This document shows, piece after piece, positions 46,603 to 55,414 of a DNA stretch of 64,000 nucleotides (position 1 is its first letter; every line of letters starts with the position of its first letter). Where the stretch lies: positions 2,852,001 through 2,916,000 of the forward strand of contig NZ_JACCFH010000001.1 in assembly GCF_013410775.1 (NCBI RefSeq), in the 5' to 3' direction. The notes under the pieces are model-generated. The model was not told the DNA's origin. It saw only the letters and a list, made by a program, of their open reading frames with translations, and made no database searches. The position numbers and the translations under genes were made by a program. Source of the DNA: Sphaerotilus montanus. Lineage in GTDB: Bacteria > Pseudomonadota > Gammaproteobacteria > Burkholderiales > Burkholderiaceae_C.

Positions 46603-48117
46603 ATGACCCAGCCCTACACCGACACCCGCGACATCGGCCACTACATCCACGGCGAGCGCGTCGCCAGCACCAGCGGCCGCGCGCAAGCCGTCTACAACCC
46701 CGCCACCGGCGCTGTCGCCCGGCAGGTCGCGCTGGCCAGCGTGGACGAGGTGAACGCCGCGGTCGCGTCGGCCAAGGCAGCGTTTCCGGCGTGGTCCGAG
46801 ACGCCGCCGATCCGCCGCGCGCGGGTGATGAACAACTTCCTCGCGCTGCTGAACGAACACCGCGACGAACTCGCCGCGATGATCACCGCCGAACACGGCA
46901 AGGTCTTCACCGACGCGATCGGCGAAGTCAGCCGCGGCATCGATATCGTCGAGTTCGCCTGCGGCATCCCGCAGTTGCTGAAGGGCGACTACACCGACCA
47001 GGTCTCGACCGGCATCGACAACTGGACGATGCGCCAGTCGCTGGGCGTGGTGGCCGGCATCACGCCGTTCAACTTCCCGTGCATGGTGCCGTGCTGGATG
47101 TTCCCGGTGGCGATCGCCTGCGGGAACAGCTTCATCCTGAAGCCGAGCGAGCGTGACCCGAGCCCGAGCCTGTTCATGGCTGAGCTGCTGAAGAAGGCCG
47201 GGTTGCCGGATGGGGTGTTCAACGTCGTGCAGGGCGACAAGCTCGCGGTGGACACGCTGCTGACGCACCCGGACGTGAAGGCGGTCAGCTTCGTCGGCTC
47301 GACGCCGATCGCGCAGTACATCTACGAGACGGGCGCGCACCACGGCAAGCGCGTGCAGGCGCTCGGCGGCGCGAAGAACCACATGGTCGTGATGCCCGAT
47401 GCGGATGTCGATCAGGTGGTGGACGCGCTGATCGGCGCGGCGTATGGCTCGGCGGGCGAGCGGTGCATGGCGATCTCGGTGGCGGTGCTGGTGGGCGACA
47501 TCGCCGACAAGGTCGTGCCGCTGGTGGCCGAGCGTGCCAAGGCGCTGAAGATCAAGAACGGCATGGAACTCGACGCCGAGATGGGGCCGATCGTCACGGC
47601 AGTGGCGCGGGACCGGATCGAGGGCTACATCGGCATCGGGGTGGAGGAGGGCGCGCAGCTCGTCGTCGATGGGCGCGGCTTCCGGCCGGCGGGGTTCGAG
47701 GACGGGTTCTGGACGGGCGGCACGCTGTTCGACCACGTCACGCCGGAGATGCGCATCTACAAGGAAGAGATCTTCGGCCCGGTGCTGGCCTGCGTGCGCG
47801 TGGCCGATTTCGCCACGGCGGTCGATCTGGTCAACGCCCACGAGTTCGGGAATGGGGTGGCCTGCTACACCAGCGATGGTGGCGTGGCGCGCGAGTTCGC
47901 GCGGCGCATCCAGGTGGGCATGGTCGGCATCAACGTGCCGATCCCGGTGCCGATGGCGTGGCACGGGTTTGGGGGCTGGAAGAAGAGCCTGTTTGGCGAC
48001 ATGCACGCCTATGGGGAAGAGGGCGTGCGGTTCTATACCAAGCAGAAGTCGGTGATGCAGCGGTGGCCGGCGAGTATTGCGAAGGGCGCGGAATTCGTGA
48101 TGCCGACGGCGAAGTGA
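46603..48117 (+). CDS. mmsA: Methylmalonate-semialdehyde dehydrogenase (CoA-acylating)
   Basis: A 504-residue aldehyde dehydrogenase that converts methylmalonate semialdehyde (or malonate semialdehyde) with NAD and CoA to propionyl-CoA (or acetyl-CoA) in valine and inositol breakdown. The MmsA-specific sequence [22 protein letters not shown] is present, as is the catalytic cysteine in [14 protein letters not shown] and the nucleotide-binding [13 protein letters not shown]. The ATG at 46603 gives the family N-terminus; longer in-frame readings run through the LysR promoter. A terminator follows at 48161. Confidence 0.94.
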   Translation: MTQPYTDTRDIGHYIHGERVASTSGRAQAVYNPATGAVARQVALASVDEVNAAVASAKAAFPAWSETPPIRRARVMNNFLALLNEHRDELAAMITAEHGKVFTDAIGEVSRGIDIVEFACGIPQLLKGDYTDQVSTGIDNWTMRQSLGVVAGITPFNFPCMVPCWMFPVAIACGNSFILKPSERDPSPSLFMAELLKKAGLPDGVFNVVQGDKLAVDTLLTHPDVKAVSFVGSTPIAQYIYETGAHHGKRVQALGGAKNHMVVMPDADVDQVVDALIGAAYGSAGERCMAISVAVLVGDIADKVVPLVAERAKALKIKNGMELDAEMGPIVTAVARDRIEGYIGIGVEEGAQLVVDGRGFRPAGFEDGFWTGGTLFDHVTPEMRIYKEEIFGPVLACVRVADFATAVDLVNAHEFGNGVACYTSDGGVAREFARRIQVGMVGINVPIPVPMAWHGFGGWKKSLFGDMHAYGEEGVRFYTKQKSVMQRWPASIAKGAEFVMPTAK

Positions 48118-48160
48118 TGCGCGGGCGGTAGCGCTGGCGAGTGGGTCGGCGCTGACAAGG

Positions 48161-48193
48161 CGGCCGAGGGGCGTGGGCTCCTCGGCCGTTTTT
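48161..48193 (+). terminator. Intrinsic terminator after mmsA
   Basis: CGGCCGAGG (48161-48169) and CCTCGGCCG with a ten-base loop, followed by TTTTT. Placed 43 bases past the mmsA stop. Confidence 0.92.
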
Positions 48194-48332
48194 GCATTTT
48201 CGTGATGAAATTCGCGATTTGAGGTGGTGTTGCCGATAGGCGATGGGACTTTGGATTGGCATTATGGAGTACTGACTGGTGGCGTGATTTTTTACGTCAG
48301 CAGTGCATAATTTCAGTTGGGCCATACAGACA

Positions 48333-48363
48333 TGAAACCATGCGGTGCAGAGAAAATAATAAA
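48333..48363 (+). repeat. 31-bp dispersed repeat, copy B
   Basis: TGAAACCATGCG, GTG, then CAGAGAAAATAATAAA, matching 28 of 31 bases of 8492-8522. It lies 117 bases upstream of the NACHT gene and 215 bases after mmsA. Confidence 0.75.
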
Positions 48364-48480
48364 ATTCAAAACGACTTAAAAACAAACTAATGTTGAGTTA
48401 AATATTAGTGAGCTGATTGGTTTGGGGGATCTAAATTTTATTGGGTCTCGGGAAAAATCGTAAATTAATAGGTGAGTCAA

Positions 48481-50316
48481 ATGACAACCCCGGCAAGTCC
48501 ATTTATTGAAACAGTCGCAATTGCAAGAATTGCATCTCCTTTGCTTAAGGATATATACGAAAATGCAAAAGATGGAGCAAAAAAAGCTCTCGCAAAATGG
48601 AATACTATAAGCTACAGTAAAAAATTCGAAAAATTAGTGAAAAATATTGACGAAGTGAAAACAATTTGGAGTCCGGGTGAAAGCGTCTCGTTGCGTAGTT
48701 TCTACCATCTGGCAAAAATCAGGAATAAAAAGAGTATATGTCCTGTTGCTGCTATTTCTGATCTTGGGGCGGGGAATGTTGTTATTCAAGGTATAGTGGG
48801 GCAGGGTAAATCAATGCTCCTACGGTACCTATCGATCCAAGAGGTTATAAAAAAGGAAAATGGGAGATTGCCAATATTTTTGGAACTAAGAAAGTTGACG
48901 CCGAAAATCAACCTTAATCTGGCTATATCAAATTACTTTAGGGAGATTGATATAAATCTGAGTAGTGAGGTTTTTGAGTATTTGGCAAATTCTGGGAAAA
49001 TTGTTTTATTGTTGGATGGGTTTGATGAATTAGATCCCGCGATAGCCAAAGAAGCTTCATTAGATATAGAGCATCTGTCAAAAAAACACCCAGAACTGCA
49101 ATTTATTGTATCTTCTAGGCCTGACAATGAAATTCAAAAAATCAATCAATTCCGTGTTGTTGAAATAGCCACGCTGTCGCAGAAAGACCAAGGACCATTT
49201 CTTCGCGCGTTGGGAGTGGATGCCTCAAAATCAGCGGAGATAATGCGTGCCATAAAGGATAGCCCAAGCAACATTACGGAGCTTATCAATACGCCTTTGA
49301 TGTTAACTCTAGTGGTATTTGTTTATCAGTCGGAGAGCAATATACCTGACGAGCTTCCGGAATTTTTTGAACGTCTTTTTCATACTGTTTTTACGCGTCA
49401 CGATGGATTAAAGGATTGTTTTAAGAGGCAGCATCATTCTGGCTTATCCGAAAGAAGACTCCAAAGTCTGTTCGAAGCATTTTCATTTATGGCTCAGCAG
49501 GGAGGGCAGAAGCGAACATTAAATAGATCTCAGTTCAACGAATGTTTTGACCTGGCTTTAGATTACACGGATGGATGTTTTTGTGATGAATCAAATTTCA
49601 GAAAAGACATCACAAGAGTTGCTTGTTTAATGATGGAGGAGGGTATTGATGATATTACTTTCCTTCATAAATCAATAGCTGAGTATTATTCGGCTGCATT
49701 TATTAAGAATTCGGATGATAAGTTTGCGATTAAATTCTACAAGGAGGCATCTAAGAATTGGCATTACTGGCACGAGACACTTAATTTCCTTTCGGCTATC
49801 GACTCATTTAGGTTTTCACGTTATTTCGCAAAGCCAAATCTAATAAATGCAATTGAAATAATAAAGCCTCTTATGGGTACTGTGACAGAGGTGGAGCTTT
49901 GTAAAAAATTACCGCCTTTTTTGAGTAAAGCTACCGCGGTGTTTGAGAAAATTAAGGGAAAATATGAATTAACAAATTTCGGTCCCATATTAATGCCGCC
50001 GAACATGTATCTATTGAGGGTTGCTAATGAGATGCATGAGCTAATCGATTTCTCCTGGGTCTTGACTGAATCAGAGGCCCAGGCATTGCTTGATGGTGAA
50101 ATGCAGATTTCACTCAATGGTGACAGTATTGAAGTCCCGTTCGGATGTGCTTTAATGAGGTGGTCAAAAAAGTCATTTGACCAGTACCTGGATACTCTTG
50201 AGGAGTCGTTTTTGAAAAATATTTCGTTGGCGGAAAAAACGTCATTAAAAATGACAGAGCGTCCTAAAATATTTTCCAAAAGAAAGCTGAGTGCGGGTGC
50301 AATTCGTATCAAATAG
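48481..50316 (+). CDS. NACHT-domain STAND NTPase, candidate antiphage protein
   Basis: A 611-residue protein strongly AT-rich against its surroundings. A helical N-terminal region of about 95 residues (SPFIETVAIARIASPLLKDI; VKTIWSPGESVSLRSFYH) precedes a NACHT NTPase: Walker A GIVGQGKSMLLRY (from residue 104), Walker B with the NACHT-type acidic cluster LLLDGFDELD (from residue 176), FIVSSRPD at 208-215 and the downstream FLHKSIAEYYSA (from residue 394). A C-terminal region of about 130 residues has no recognisable repeat. Bacterial NACHT proteins of this size act in phage defence. AGGTG six bases upstream sets the ATG at 48481; a GTG at 48472 is the alternative. The triggering ligand and effector are unknown. 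Confidence 0.85.
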   Translation: MTTPASPFIETVAIARIASPLLKDIYENAKDGAKKALAKWNTISYSKKFEKLVKNIDEVKTIWSPGESVSLRSFYHLAKIRNKKSICPVAAISDLGAGNVVIQGIVGQGKSMLLRYLSIQEVIKKENGRLPIFLELRKLTPKINLNLAISNYFREIDINLSSEVFEYLANSGKIVLLLDGFDELDPAIAKEASLDIEHLSKKHPELQFIVSSRPDNEIQKINQFRVVEIATLSQKDQGPFLRALGVDASKSAEIMRAIKDSPSNITELINTPLMLTLVVFVYQSESNIPDELPEFFERLFHTVFTRHDGLKDCFKRQHHSGLSERRLQSLFEAFSFMAQQGGQKRTLNRSQFNECFDLALDYTDGCFCDESNFRKDITRVACLMMEEGIDDITFLHKSIAEYYSAAFIKNSDDKFAIKFYKEASKNWHYWHETLNFLSAIDSFRFSRYFAKPNLINAIEIIKPLMGTVTEVELCKKLPPFLSKATAVFEKIKGKYELTNFGPILMPPNMYLLRVANEMHELIDFSWVLTESEAQALLDGEMQISLNGDSIEVPFGCALMRWSKKSFDQYLDTLEESFLKNISLAEKTSLKMTERPKIFSKRKLSAGAIRIK

Positions 50317-50751
50317 AACACAAGCCGTGCTGTCGGTGCTGGTTATTTCGTGCGGGACTTGTGAAGCCAGCCCTAAGGGATCGCAGTGAATTAACGCCAA
50401 CGAAGTAAATGCAGAATTCCTTCACTGATACTAAAATCGCCCTACCTATCGAAGCCCAGGTGGACTACACAGTATTTTCTGAAGAGCTAGAACTAATTGG
50501 CCTTCCCGAGCCGCGCTCTGAATTTTTTCATCGACTTAGTTCGGCTTGGATTATTGCCTATCACCGACAGTCTGGAAGACCCATTCGCCCAACTGAAATG
50601 TGGTCGAACGGCTTCGGATTCCTTGTGGACCTTGAAGGGGCTGACCATGGCGATGGTCGTGGACCTCAACCTCCCGGGGTTTATATGCGTACTTTTGCGG
50701 CTTATGGGCTATCGAAGCCGAGCGGCGCGTCTCGCCGCAACGAAGACCTAC

Positions 50752-52030
50752 GGGCACTTCTAGAAACCGGCCCTGCAGCCCTGAACCTGGTCTGAGCCTG
50801 CACAAATCCAGCTCAGACGAGCAGTGGATGACGGCGGCGAGCCCCTGTCCCCACCGTCGCGGTACCCCGCGACGGGGTTTTGCCCCTCACGCGGGCTGTG
50901 CGGACGGACCTGCGCTCTTGACCAGCCACACCAGCCTGCGTGCGTTGTAGGCCGCGCACTGCAGCGTGATCGCCAGCGCATTGCGCGCCAGCGTCATCGC
51001 CCGCACGCACTTGCCGCCCTGCTGGCTCAGCGCCGCAAAGACGTGCTCGACCCGCGCCCGCGTGCGGTTGATCGTCTTGTTGCGCTGCTTGAGTCGAACC
51101 TTGGCCGTCTGCCCTGGCTTGGCGCGACGTGCGATGCCGTCGGCCAGTCCGTGCTGCTGCAGCGTCTGGCGGTTGGCCGCGCTGTCGTAGCCCCGGTCGG
51201 CCAGCAGCCGCTTGCGCGTATTCGCCACCTGCAGCACGTCGGGCAGTTGCTGTCCGTCGTCGGCGTTGGCCGCCGTGATCTTCATCTGGCGGATCAGCTT
51301 GTAGCGTGCGTCCACGTTGCCGTGCAGCTTGTAGCCGTAGTACGACTTGCCGTGCTTTTGCGTCCAGCGCGCGTCCCGGTCGGTGTGCGCCAGGCGCTTC
51401 TTGCTCCAGCCCTCGGGCGCCTCCCCCTTGTTCAGCGCCTCGCGCTCCCGGGCGTTGGCCTGCGTGATCGGCGCCTGCACGATGCTGGCGTCCACGATCT
51501 GCCCGCCCCTCGGGATGAAGCCGTGCCGCTGCAACTGCTGGCTCAACGCCTCGAAAATCGCCCGGCCTCCCAGCCCGCCTTCGGCCAGCCGCTGCCGGAA
51601 GTTCCACAGCGTGCGCGCGTCCGGAATGTTCAGCGCGCCGTCCAGCCGGCAGAACCGCTGGAAGCTCAGCCTGTCCAGCACCTGGTGCTCGCACTGCTCG
51701 TCCGACAGGTTGTACAGCCCTTGCAGGAACACCATGCGCACCAGCGCCTCGGTCGGGTACGGCGGGCGTCCGCCCTTGCTGCGGTCAGCGCGAGGGCAAG
51801 CCTTGTCCACCGCCGAGGCCATCGCCGCGAAGTCGATCAGTTCGTCCATCGCCGCCAGCGTCTGCACGTAGCCCTCCAGCTTGGCCTTGCGCTGCTGCAC
51901 CACGAACAGGTCGTCCGCGGCCTCCTCAGGAAAGAAGCTCGATGGCTTGGTGCGGGGCGTGATCATGGGGCGGCATCTTGCCGCAGCGCGCGGCTCAGGT
52001 GGCGGTCAGGGTCGGTTTCTAGAAGTGCCC
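50752..52030 (-). mobile_element. IS5-family insertion sequence, copy 2 (1279 bp)
   Basis: The same element as at 17650, inverted. Ends GGGCACTTCTAGAAACC / GGTTTCTAGAAGTGCCC and a perfect CTAC duplication (50748-50751 and 52031-52034). It interrupts a nuclease-like gene in codon 115. The clean duplication and identity to copy 1 point to a recent insertion. Confidence 0.95.
50887..51966 (-). CDS. IS5-family transposase (copy 2)
   Basis: A 359-residue DDE transposase with the same amino-acid sequence as copy 1: catalytic Asp in QIVDASIVQ, Asp in LLADRGYDS and Glu in RARVEHVFAAL. Intact and probably active. Confidence 0.95.
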   Translation of the reverse strand: MITPRTKPSSFFPEEAADDLFVVQQRKAKLEGYVQTLAAMDELIDFAAMASAVDKACPRADRSKGGRPPYPTEALVRMVFLQGLYNLSDEQCEHQVLDRLSFQRFCRLDGALNIPDARTLWNFRQRLAEGGLGGRAIFEALSQQLQRHGFIPRGGQIVDASIVQAPITQANAREREALNKGEAPEGWSKKRLAHTDRDARWTQKHGKSYYGYKLHGNVDARYKLIRQMKITAANADDGQQLPDVLQVANTRKRLLADRGYDSAANRQTLQQHGLADGIARRAKPGQTAKVRLKQRNKTINRTRARVEHVFAALSQQGGKCVRAMTLARNALAITLQCAAYNARRLVWLVKSAGPSAQPA

Positions 52031-52584
52031 CTACGCCTCAGGGGATGGATGGGCAAGACTGAACAAGTCTCTGGCGCAGAAAGAGACAAAGGTCATTTCA
52101 TCGCCCACTCCATCGGCGGAGCCGTGGTGGGAGGAGAAAACAATGTATTTCTCCAGCGCAGAGACCTAAACCGAGGTTGGTCGGACGCAGGTAAAATATT
52201 CCGAAAGATGGAGGCCAACGCGCAAGCAAATCCGGGTGCGCTCATTTTCCATCGTGCCATCTACGTCAAAGAGTCGACAACCCCTGATTTTCTCGAAGTC
52301 GGCCTTTGTATTCCCGGTGCAACTCTCCAAGTCGAAGTATTCGACAATCGGGATTGAAGGTGAATAGCCTCGTGTCTTGAGCTGTACATCGAACAAGCTC
52401 CATCGAGCATCGGCCGCAGACCATGAAAAAACAAAGATCCCGCCTGCTCCTCGCCGCCGCCATCACCGCCACCATCGCCCTCGGCCTAGCCTCCCGCAAA
52501 TACCCAGCCTTGTTCCCCACGATCTTCGAAAAATACCCCGGCGACGCCCTCTGGGCACAAATGGTGTACTGGCTCGTCGCCTTC

Positions 52585-53863
52585 GGGCACTTCTAGAAAC
52601 CGACCCTGACCGCCGCCTGAGCCGCGCGCTGCGGCAAGATACCGCCCCATGATCACACCCCGCACCAAGCCATCGAGCTTCTTTCCTGAGGAGGCCGCGG
52701 ACGACCTGTTCGTGGTGCAGCAGCGCAAGGCCAAGCTGGAGGGCTACGTACAGACGCTGGCGGCGATGGACGAACTGATCGACTTCGCAGCGATGGCCGC
52801 GGCGGTGGACAAGGCCTGCCCTCGCGCTGACCGCAGCAAGGGCGGACGCCCGCCGTACCCGACCGAGGCGCTGGTGCGCATGGTGTTCCTGCAAGGGCTG
52901 TACAACCTGTCGGACGAGCAGTGCGAGCACCAGGTGCTGGACAGGATGAGCTTCCAGCGGTTCTGCCGGCTGGACGGCGCGCTGAACATTCCGGACGCAC
53001 GCACGCTGTGGAACTTCCGGCAGCGGCTGGCCGAAGGCGGGCTGGGAGGCCGGGCGATTTTCGAGGCGTTGAGCCAGCAGTTGCAGCGGCACGGCTTCAT
53101 CCCGAGGGGCGGGCAGATCGTGGACGCCAGCATCGTGCAGGCGCCGATCACGCAGGCCAACGCCCGGGAGCGCGATGCGCTGAACAAGGGGGAGGCGCCC
53201 GAGGGCTGGAGCAAGAAGCGCCTGGCGCACACCGACCGGGACGCGCGCTGGACGCAAAAGCACGGCAAGTCGTACTACGGCTACAAGCTGCACGGCAACG
53301 TGGACGCACGCTACAAGCTGATCCGCCAGATGAAGATCACGGCGGCCAACGCCGACGACGGACAGCAACTGCCCGACGTGCTGCAGGTGGCGAACACGCG
53401 CAAGCGGCTGCTGGCCGACCGGGGCTACGACAGCGCGGCCAACCGTCAGACGCTGCAGCAGCACGGACTGGCCGACGGCATCGCGCGTCGCGCCAAGCCA
53501 GGGCAGACGGCCAAGGTTCGACTCAAGCAGCGCAACAAGACGATCAACCGCACGCGGGCGCGGGTCGAGCACGTGTTCGCGGCGCTGAGCCAGCAGGGCG
53601 GCAAGTGCGTGCGGGCGATGACGCTGGCGCGCAATGCGCTGGCGATCACGCTGCAGTGCGCGGCCTACAACGCGCGCAGGCTGGTGTGGCTGGTCAAGAG
53701 CGCAGGTCCGTCCGCACAGCCCGCGTGAGGGGAAAAACCCCGTCGCGGGGCACCGCGGCGGCGGGGACAGGGGCTCGCCGCCGTCATCCACTGCTCGTCT
53801 GAGCTGGATTTGTGCAGGCTCAGACCAGGTTCAGGGCTGCAGGGCCGGTTTCTAGAAGTGCCC
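52585..53863 (+). mobile_element. IS5-family insertion sequence, copy 3 (1279 bp)
   Basis: Same length and ends as the other two copies, in the orientation of copy 1. The duplication is CTTC (52581-52584 and 53864-53867). It differs from copies 1 and 2 by scattered substitutions, three of which change the transposase, so it is an older or separately acquired copy. It splits the DUF2809 gene after codon 54. Confidence 0.95.
52649..53728 (+). CDS. IS5-family transposase (copy 3)
   Basis: A 359-residue DDE transposase. It differs from the other two copies at three positions (Ser to Ala in the MAAAVD segment, Leu to Met in DRMSF, Glu to Asp in RERDAL). The catalytic Asp, Asp and Glu are all present. 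Confidence 0.95.
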   Translation: MITPRTKPSSFFPEEAADDLFVVQQRKAKLEGYVQTLAAMDELIDFAAMAAAVDKACPRADRSKGGRPPYPTEALVRMVFLQGLYNLSDEQCEHQVLDRMSFQRFCRLDGALNIPDARTLWNFRQRLAEGGLGGRAIFEALSQQLQRHGFIPRGGQIVDASIVQAPITQANARERDALNKGEAPEGWSKKRLAHTDRDARWTQKHGKSYYGYKLHGNVDARYKLIRQMKITAANADDGQQLPDVLQVANTRKRLLADRGYDSAANRQTLQQHGLADGIARRAKPGQTAKVRLKQRNKTINRTRARVEHVFAALSQQGGKCVRAMTLARNALAITLQCAAYNARRLVWLVKSAGPSAQPA

Positions 53864-54139
53864 CTTCGTGTCGCCCGCCGCGTCCGTGGCCAAGGTCGCG
53901 CTGACGGCGCTGGTGATCTCGACTGCGGACGAGTGCAGCCAGCTCTACCAGGCGCCGTGGATCAACGCCATCCGCGCGACCACCCCGGGCCACCTCGTGC
54001 TCGGATCGGCGTTTTCGTGGGGCGACATCGTCGCGTACACGGTCGGCATTGCGCTGGTGGCGCCGCTGGATGCGTGGTGGTTCGATCGGGGTGGCACAAA
54101 ATCCGCCAACCCCTCGGCCACCCCCAAGCCCCCCACCGC

Positions 54140-54592
54140 ATGACGACCACCCGCCCCGCCACCCTCGCCGACCTCGACCGCATCGCCCCCCTGTTCGACG
54201 CCTACCGCCAGTTCTACGAACAACCCGCCGACCTCGCCACCGCGACGCAGTTCCTCCGCGACCGCCTGACCCGCGGCGAGTCGCAGATCCTGCTGGCCGA
54301 GGACGGCACGGGCCGGGCGATCGGCTTCTGCCAGCTCTACCCGGTGTTCTGCTCGATCGCCGCGCAGCCGATCTACCTGCTGTCCGACCTGTTCGTGACG
54401 CCGGCCGCCCGCCGCAGCGGGGCCGGTCGCGCGCTGCTGCTGGCCGCGGAGCGCTTGTCGGCCGCGCACGGCAAGCTCCGCATGGAGCTGACCACCGCCC
54501 GCACCAACCACACCGCACAGGCCGCCTACGCCGCACTCGGCTGGGAACGCGACGAGGTGTACCTCACCTATACCCGCCAGACCGGAGCCTGA
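54140..54592 (+). CDS. GNAT family N-acetyltransferase
   Basis: A 150-residue acetyl-CoA-dependent acetyltransferase. The fold follows the GNAT order: N-terminal TRPATLADLDRIAPLFDAYRQF, central strand QIYLL-like AAQPIYLLSDLFVTP, the pyrophosphate-binding loop RRSGAGRALLLAAERL and the C-terminal AQAAYAALGWERDEVYLTY. The substrate is unknown. The ATG overlaps the stop of the broken DUF2809 gene, so it may have lost its normal promoter. Confidence 0.9.
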   Translation: MTTTRPATLADLDRIAPLFDAYRQFYEQPADLATATQFLRDRLTRGESQILLAEDGTGRAIGFCQLYPVFCSIAAQPIYLLSDLFVTPAARRSGAGRALLLAAERLSAAHGKLRMELTTARTNHTAQAAYAALGWERDEVYLTYTRQTGA

Positions 54593-54635
54593 CGCGGGTG
54601 GGCGACAATGGCCGTCAACTCCACCGAAAGACTCC

Positions 54636-54929
54636 ATGAGCGCGAAGAAGACCGATCTGGTCAAACACCTGGCCCGCAAGCTGGACGGCAAGATGAAAAC
54701 GGCTGGCGTGCCCCCGCGGTTCGCCCAGGGCTCGGCCGATGCCAATGCGGCCGCCCGCCGTGTCGAACGCGCCGAAAACGCCGCCCCCAAGCTGGTGTCC
54801 GTCGCCTGCCGCCTGCCGGCCGATCTGGTCAACCAGATGCGCGAGCGCGCACTGACGCAGGAAGGCGGCGTCAACGCCATCGTGGCGCTGGCCCTGGCGC
54901 AGTGGCTGGAGACGGCGCCCGCCGCCTGA
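54636..54929 (+). CDS. Conserved hypothetical protein
   Basis: A 97-residue basic protein, family not recognised. The N-terminal half is Lys/Ala-rich (KKTDLVKHLARKLDGKMKTAG). The C-terminal half LVSVACRLPADLVNQMRERA followed by LTQEGGVNAIVALALAQWLE resembles a small ribbon-helix-helix-like DNA-binding or dimerising unit. It starts 43 bases after the acetyltransferase. Confidence 0.7.
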   Translation: MSAKKTDLVKHLARKLDGKMKTAGVPPRFAQGSADANAAARRVERAENAAPKLVSVACRLPADLVNQMRERALTQEGGVNAIVALALAQWLETAPAA

Positions 54930-55069
54930 AGCCAAGCGGGGGTCGGGCCTGCGACCCCGGGGCGATCCGATGGGTTCGCCACCGTACAGACCCCCGTGCC
55001 CGGTGCCGTTAGCGTGCCTCCATGGTCAGCCCGTCAATTCCGACGCTGACCGCAGAACTGGAGCACCCC

Positions 55070-55228
55070 ATGAGCCTCGGCACCATCCTTCTCATCGTCC
55101 TGATCCTCATGCTGATCGGCGCCATCCCGAGCTGGCCGCACAGCCGCGGCTGGGGCTACGGCCCCAGCGGCGGGATCGGCCTGATCGTGCTCATCCTCGT
55201 CGTGCTGCTGCTGATGGGCCGGATCTGA
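55070..55228 (+). CDS. DUF3309 small membrane protein
   Basis: A 52-residue protein with two short helices (LGTILLIVLILMLIGAIPSW and GLIVLILVVLLLMGRI) separated by the glycine-rich turn HSRGWGYGPSGGI. The layout is characteristic of DUF3309, function unknown. The ATG at 55070 follows GGAG nine bases upstream. Confidence 0.85.
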   Translation: MSLGTILLIVLILMLIGAIPSWPHSRGWGYGPSGGIGLIVLILVVLLLMGRI

Positions 55229-55414
55229 CCCGGACGGACACCCGGCCACCGCCCGGTTCCCCCTGCGCAACCGGCATCGCGTCGCCTTCGGGACCCCGCG
55301 GCCGCGCGCTCAGGGTTTGTCCAGACCTCGGGCTGCAGGATTTGGGCCTACATTGATTTCCACTGAATCGAACGACCGTACTGTCTGGTGCGGCGGCCCA
55401 TTCCAGGAGACACC

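Larger units (their letters stand above)
48118..48480. other. Boundary into the AT-rich defence island
   Basis: 363 bases. It begins with the mmsA terminator, turns AT-rich from about 48195, and contains the dispersed repeat copy B at 48333-48363. No gene is seen. A short frame from ATG 48332 reads MKPC..EKIIK, the same residues as the frame at 8491. Confidence 0.55.
50409..52357 (+). pseudogene. DNA/RNA non-specific endonuclease-like gene split by IS copy 2
   Basis: Bases 50409-50751 and 52035-52357 join in one frame when the IS and one CTAC duplication are removed, giving 221 residues. The second half has DKGHFIAHSIGG and NNVFLQRRDLNRGW, then FRKMEANA, which match the ββα-Me (NUC, D-x-G-H) pattern of non-specific nucleases, with the His as general base and the Asn as metal ligand. 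The N-terminal half is not recognised. The gene lies 92 bases after the NACHT gene on the same strand and has a composition between the island and the chromosome. It is inactive as it stands. Confidence 0.72.
52423..54143 (+). pseudogene. DUF2809 membrane protein gene split by IS copy 3
   Basis: Bases 52423-52584 and 53868-54143 join in frame after removal of the IS and one CTTC duplication, giving 145 residues. The product has a leader-like N-terminal helix (SRLLLAAAITATIALGLAS), ALWAQMVYWLVAF before the break, and SPAASVAKVALTALVIS with SQLYQAPWINAIRATTPGHL after it, the signature of DUF2809 small membrane proteins. Its TGA overlaps the ATG of the acetyltransferase gene (ATGA), so the pair was an operon. 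The IS may affect expression of the downstream gene. Confidence 0.85.

Noticed and set aside
50752-53863. IS copies 2 and 3 as a composite transposon carrying a cargo gene
   Set aside because: Each has its own target duplication, and the 554 bases between them hold only pieces of two broken host genes, so two independent insertions explain it better.
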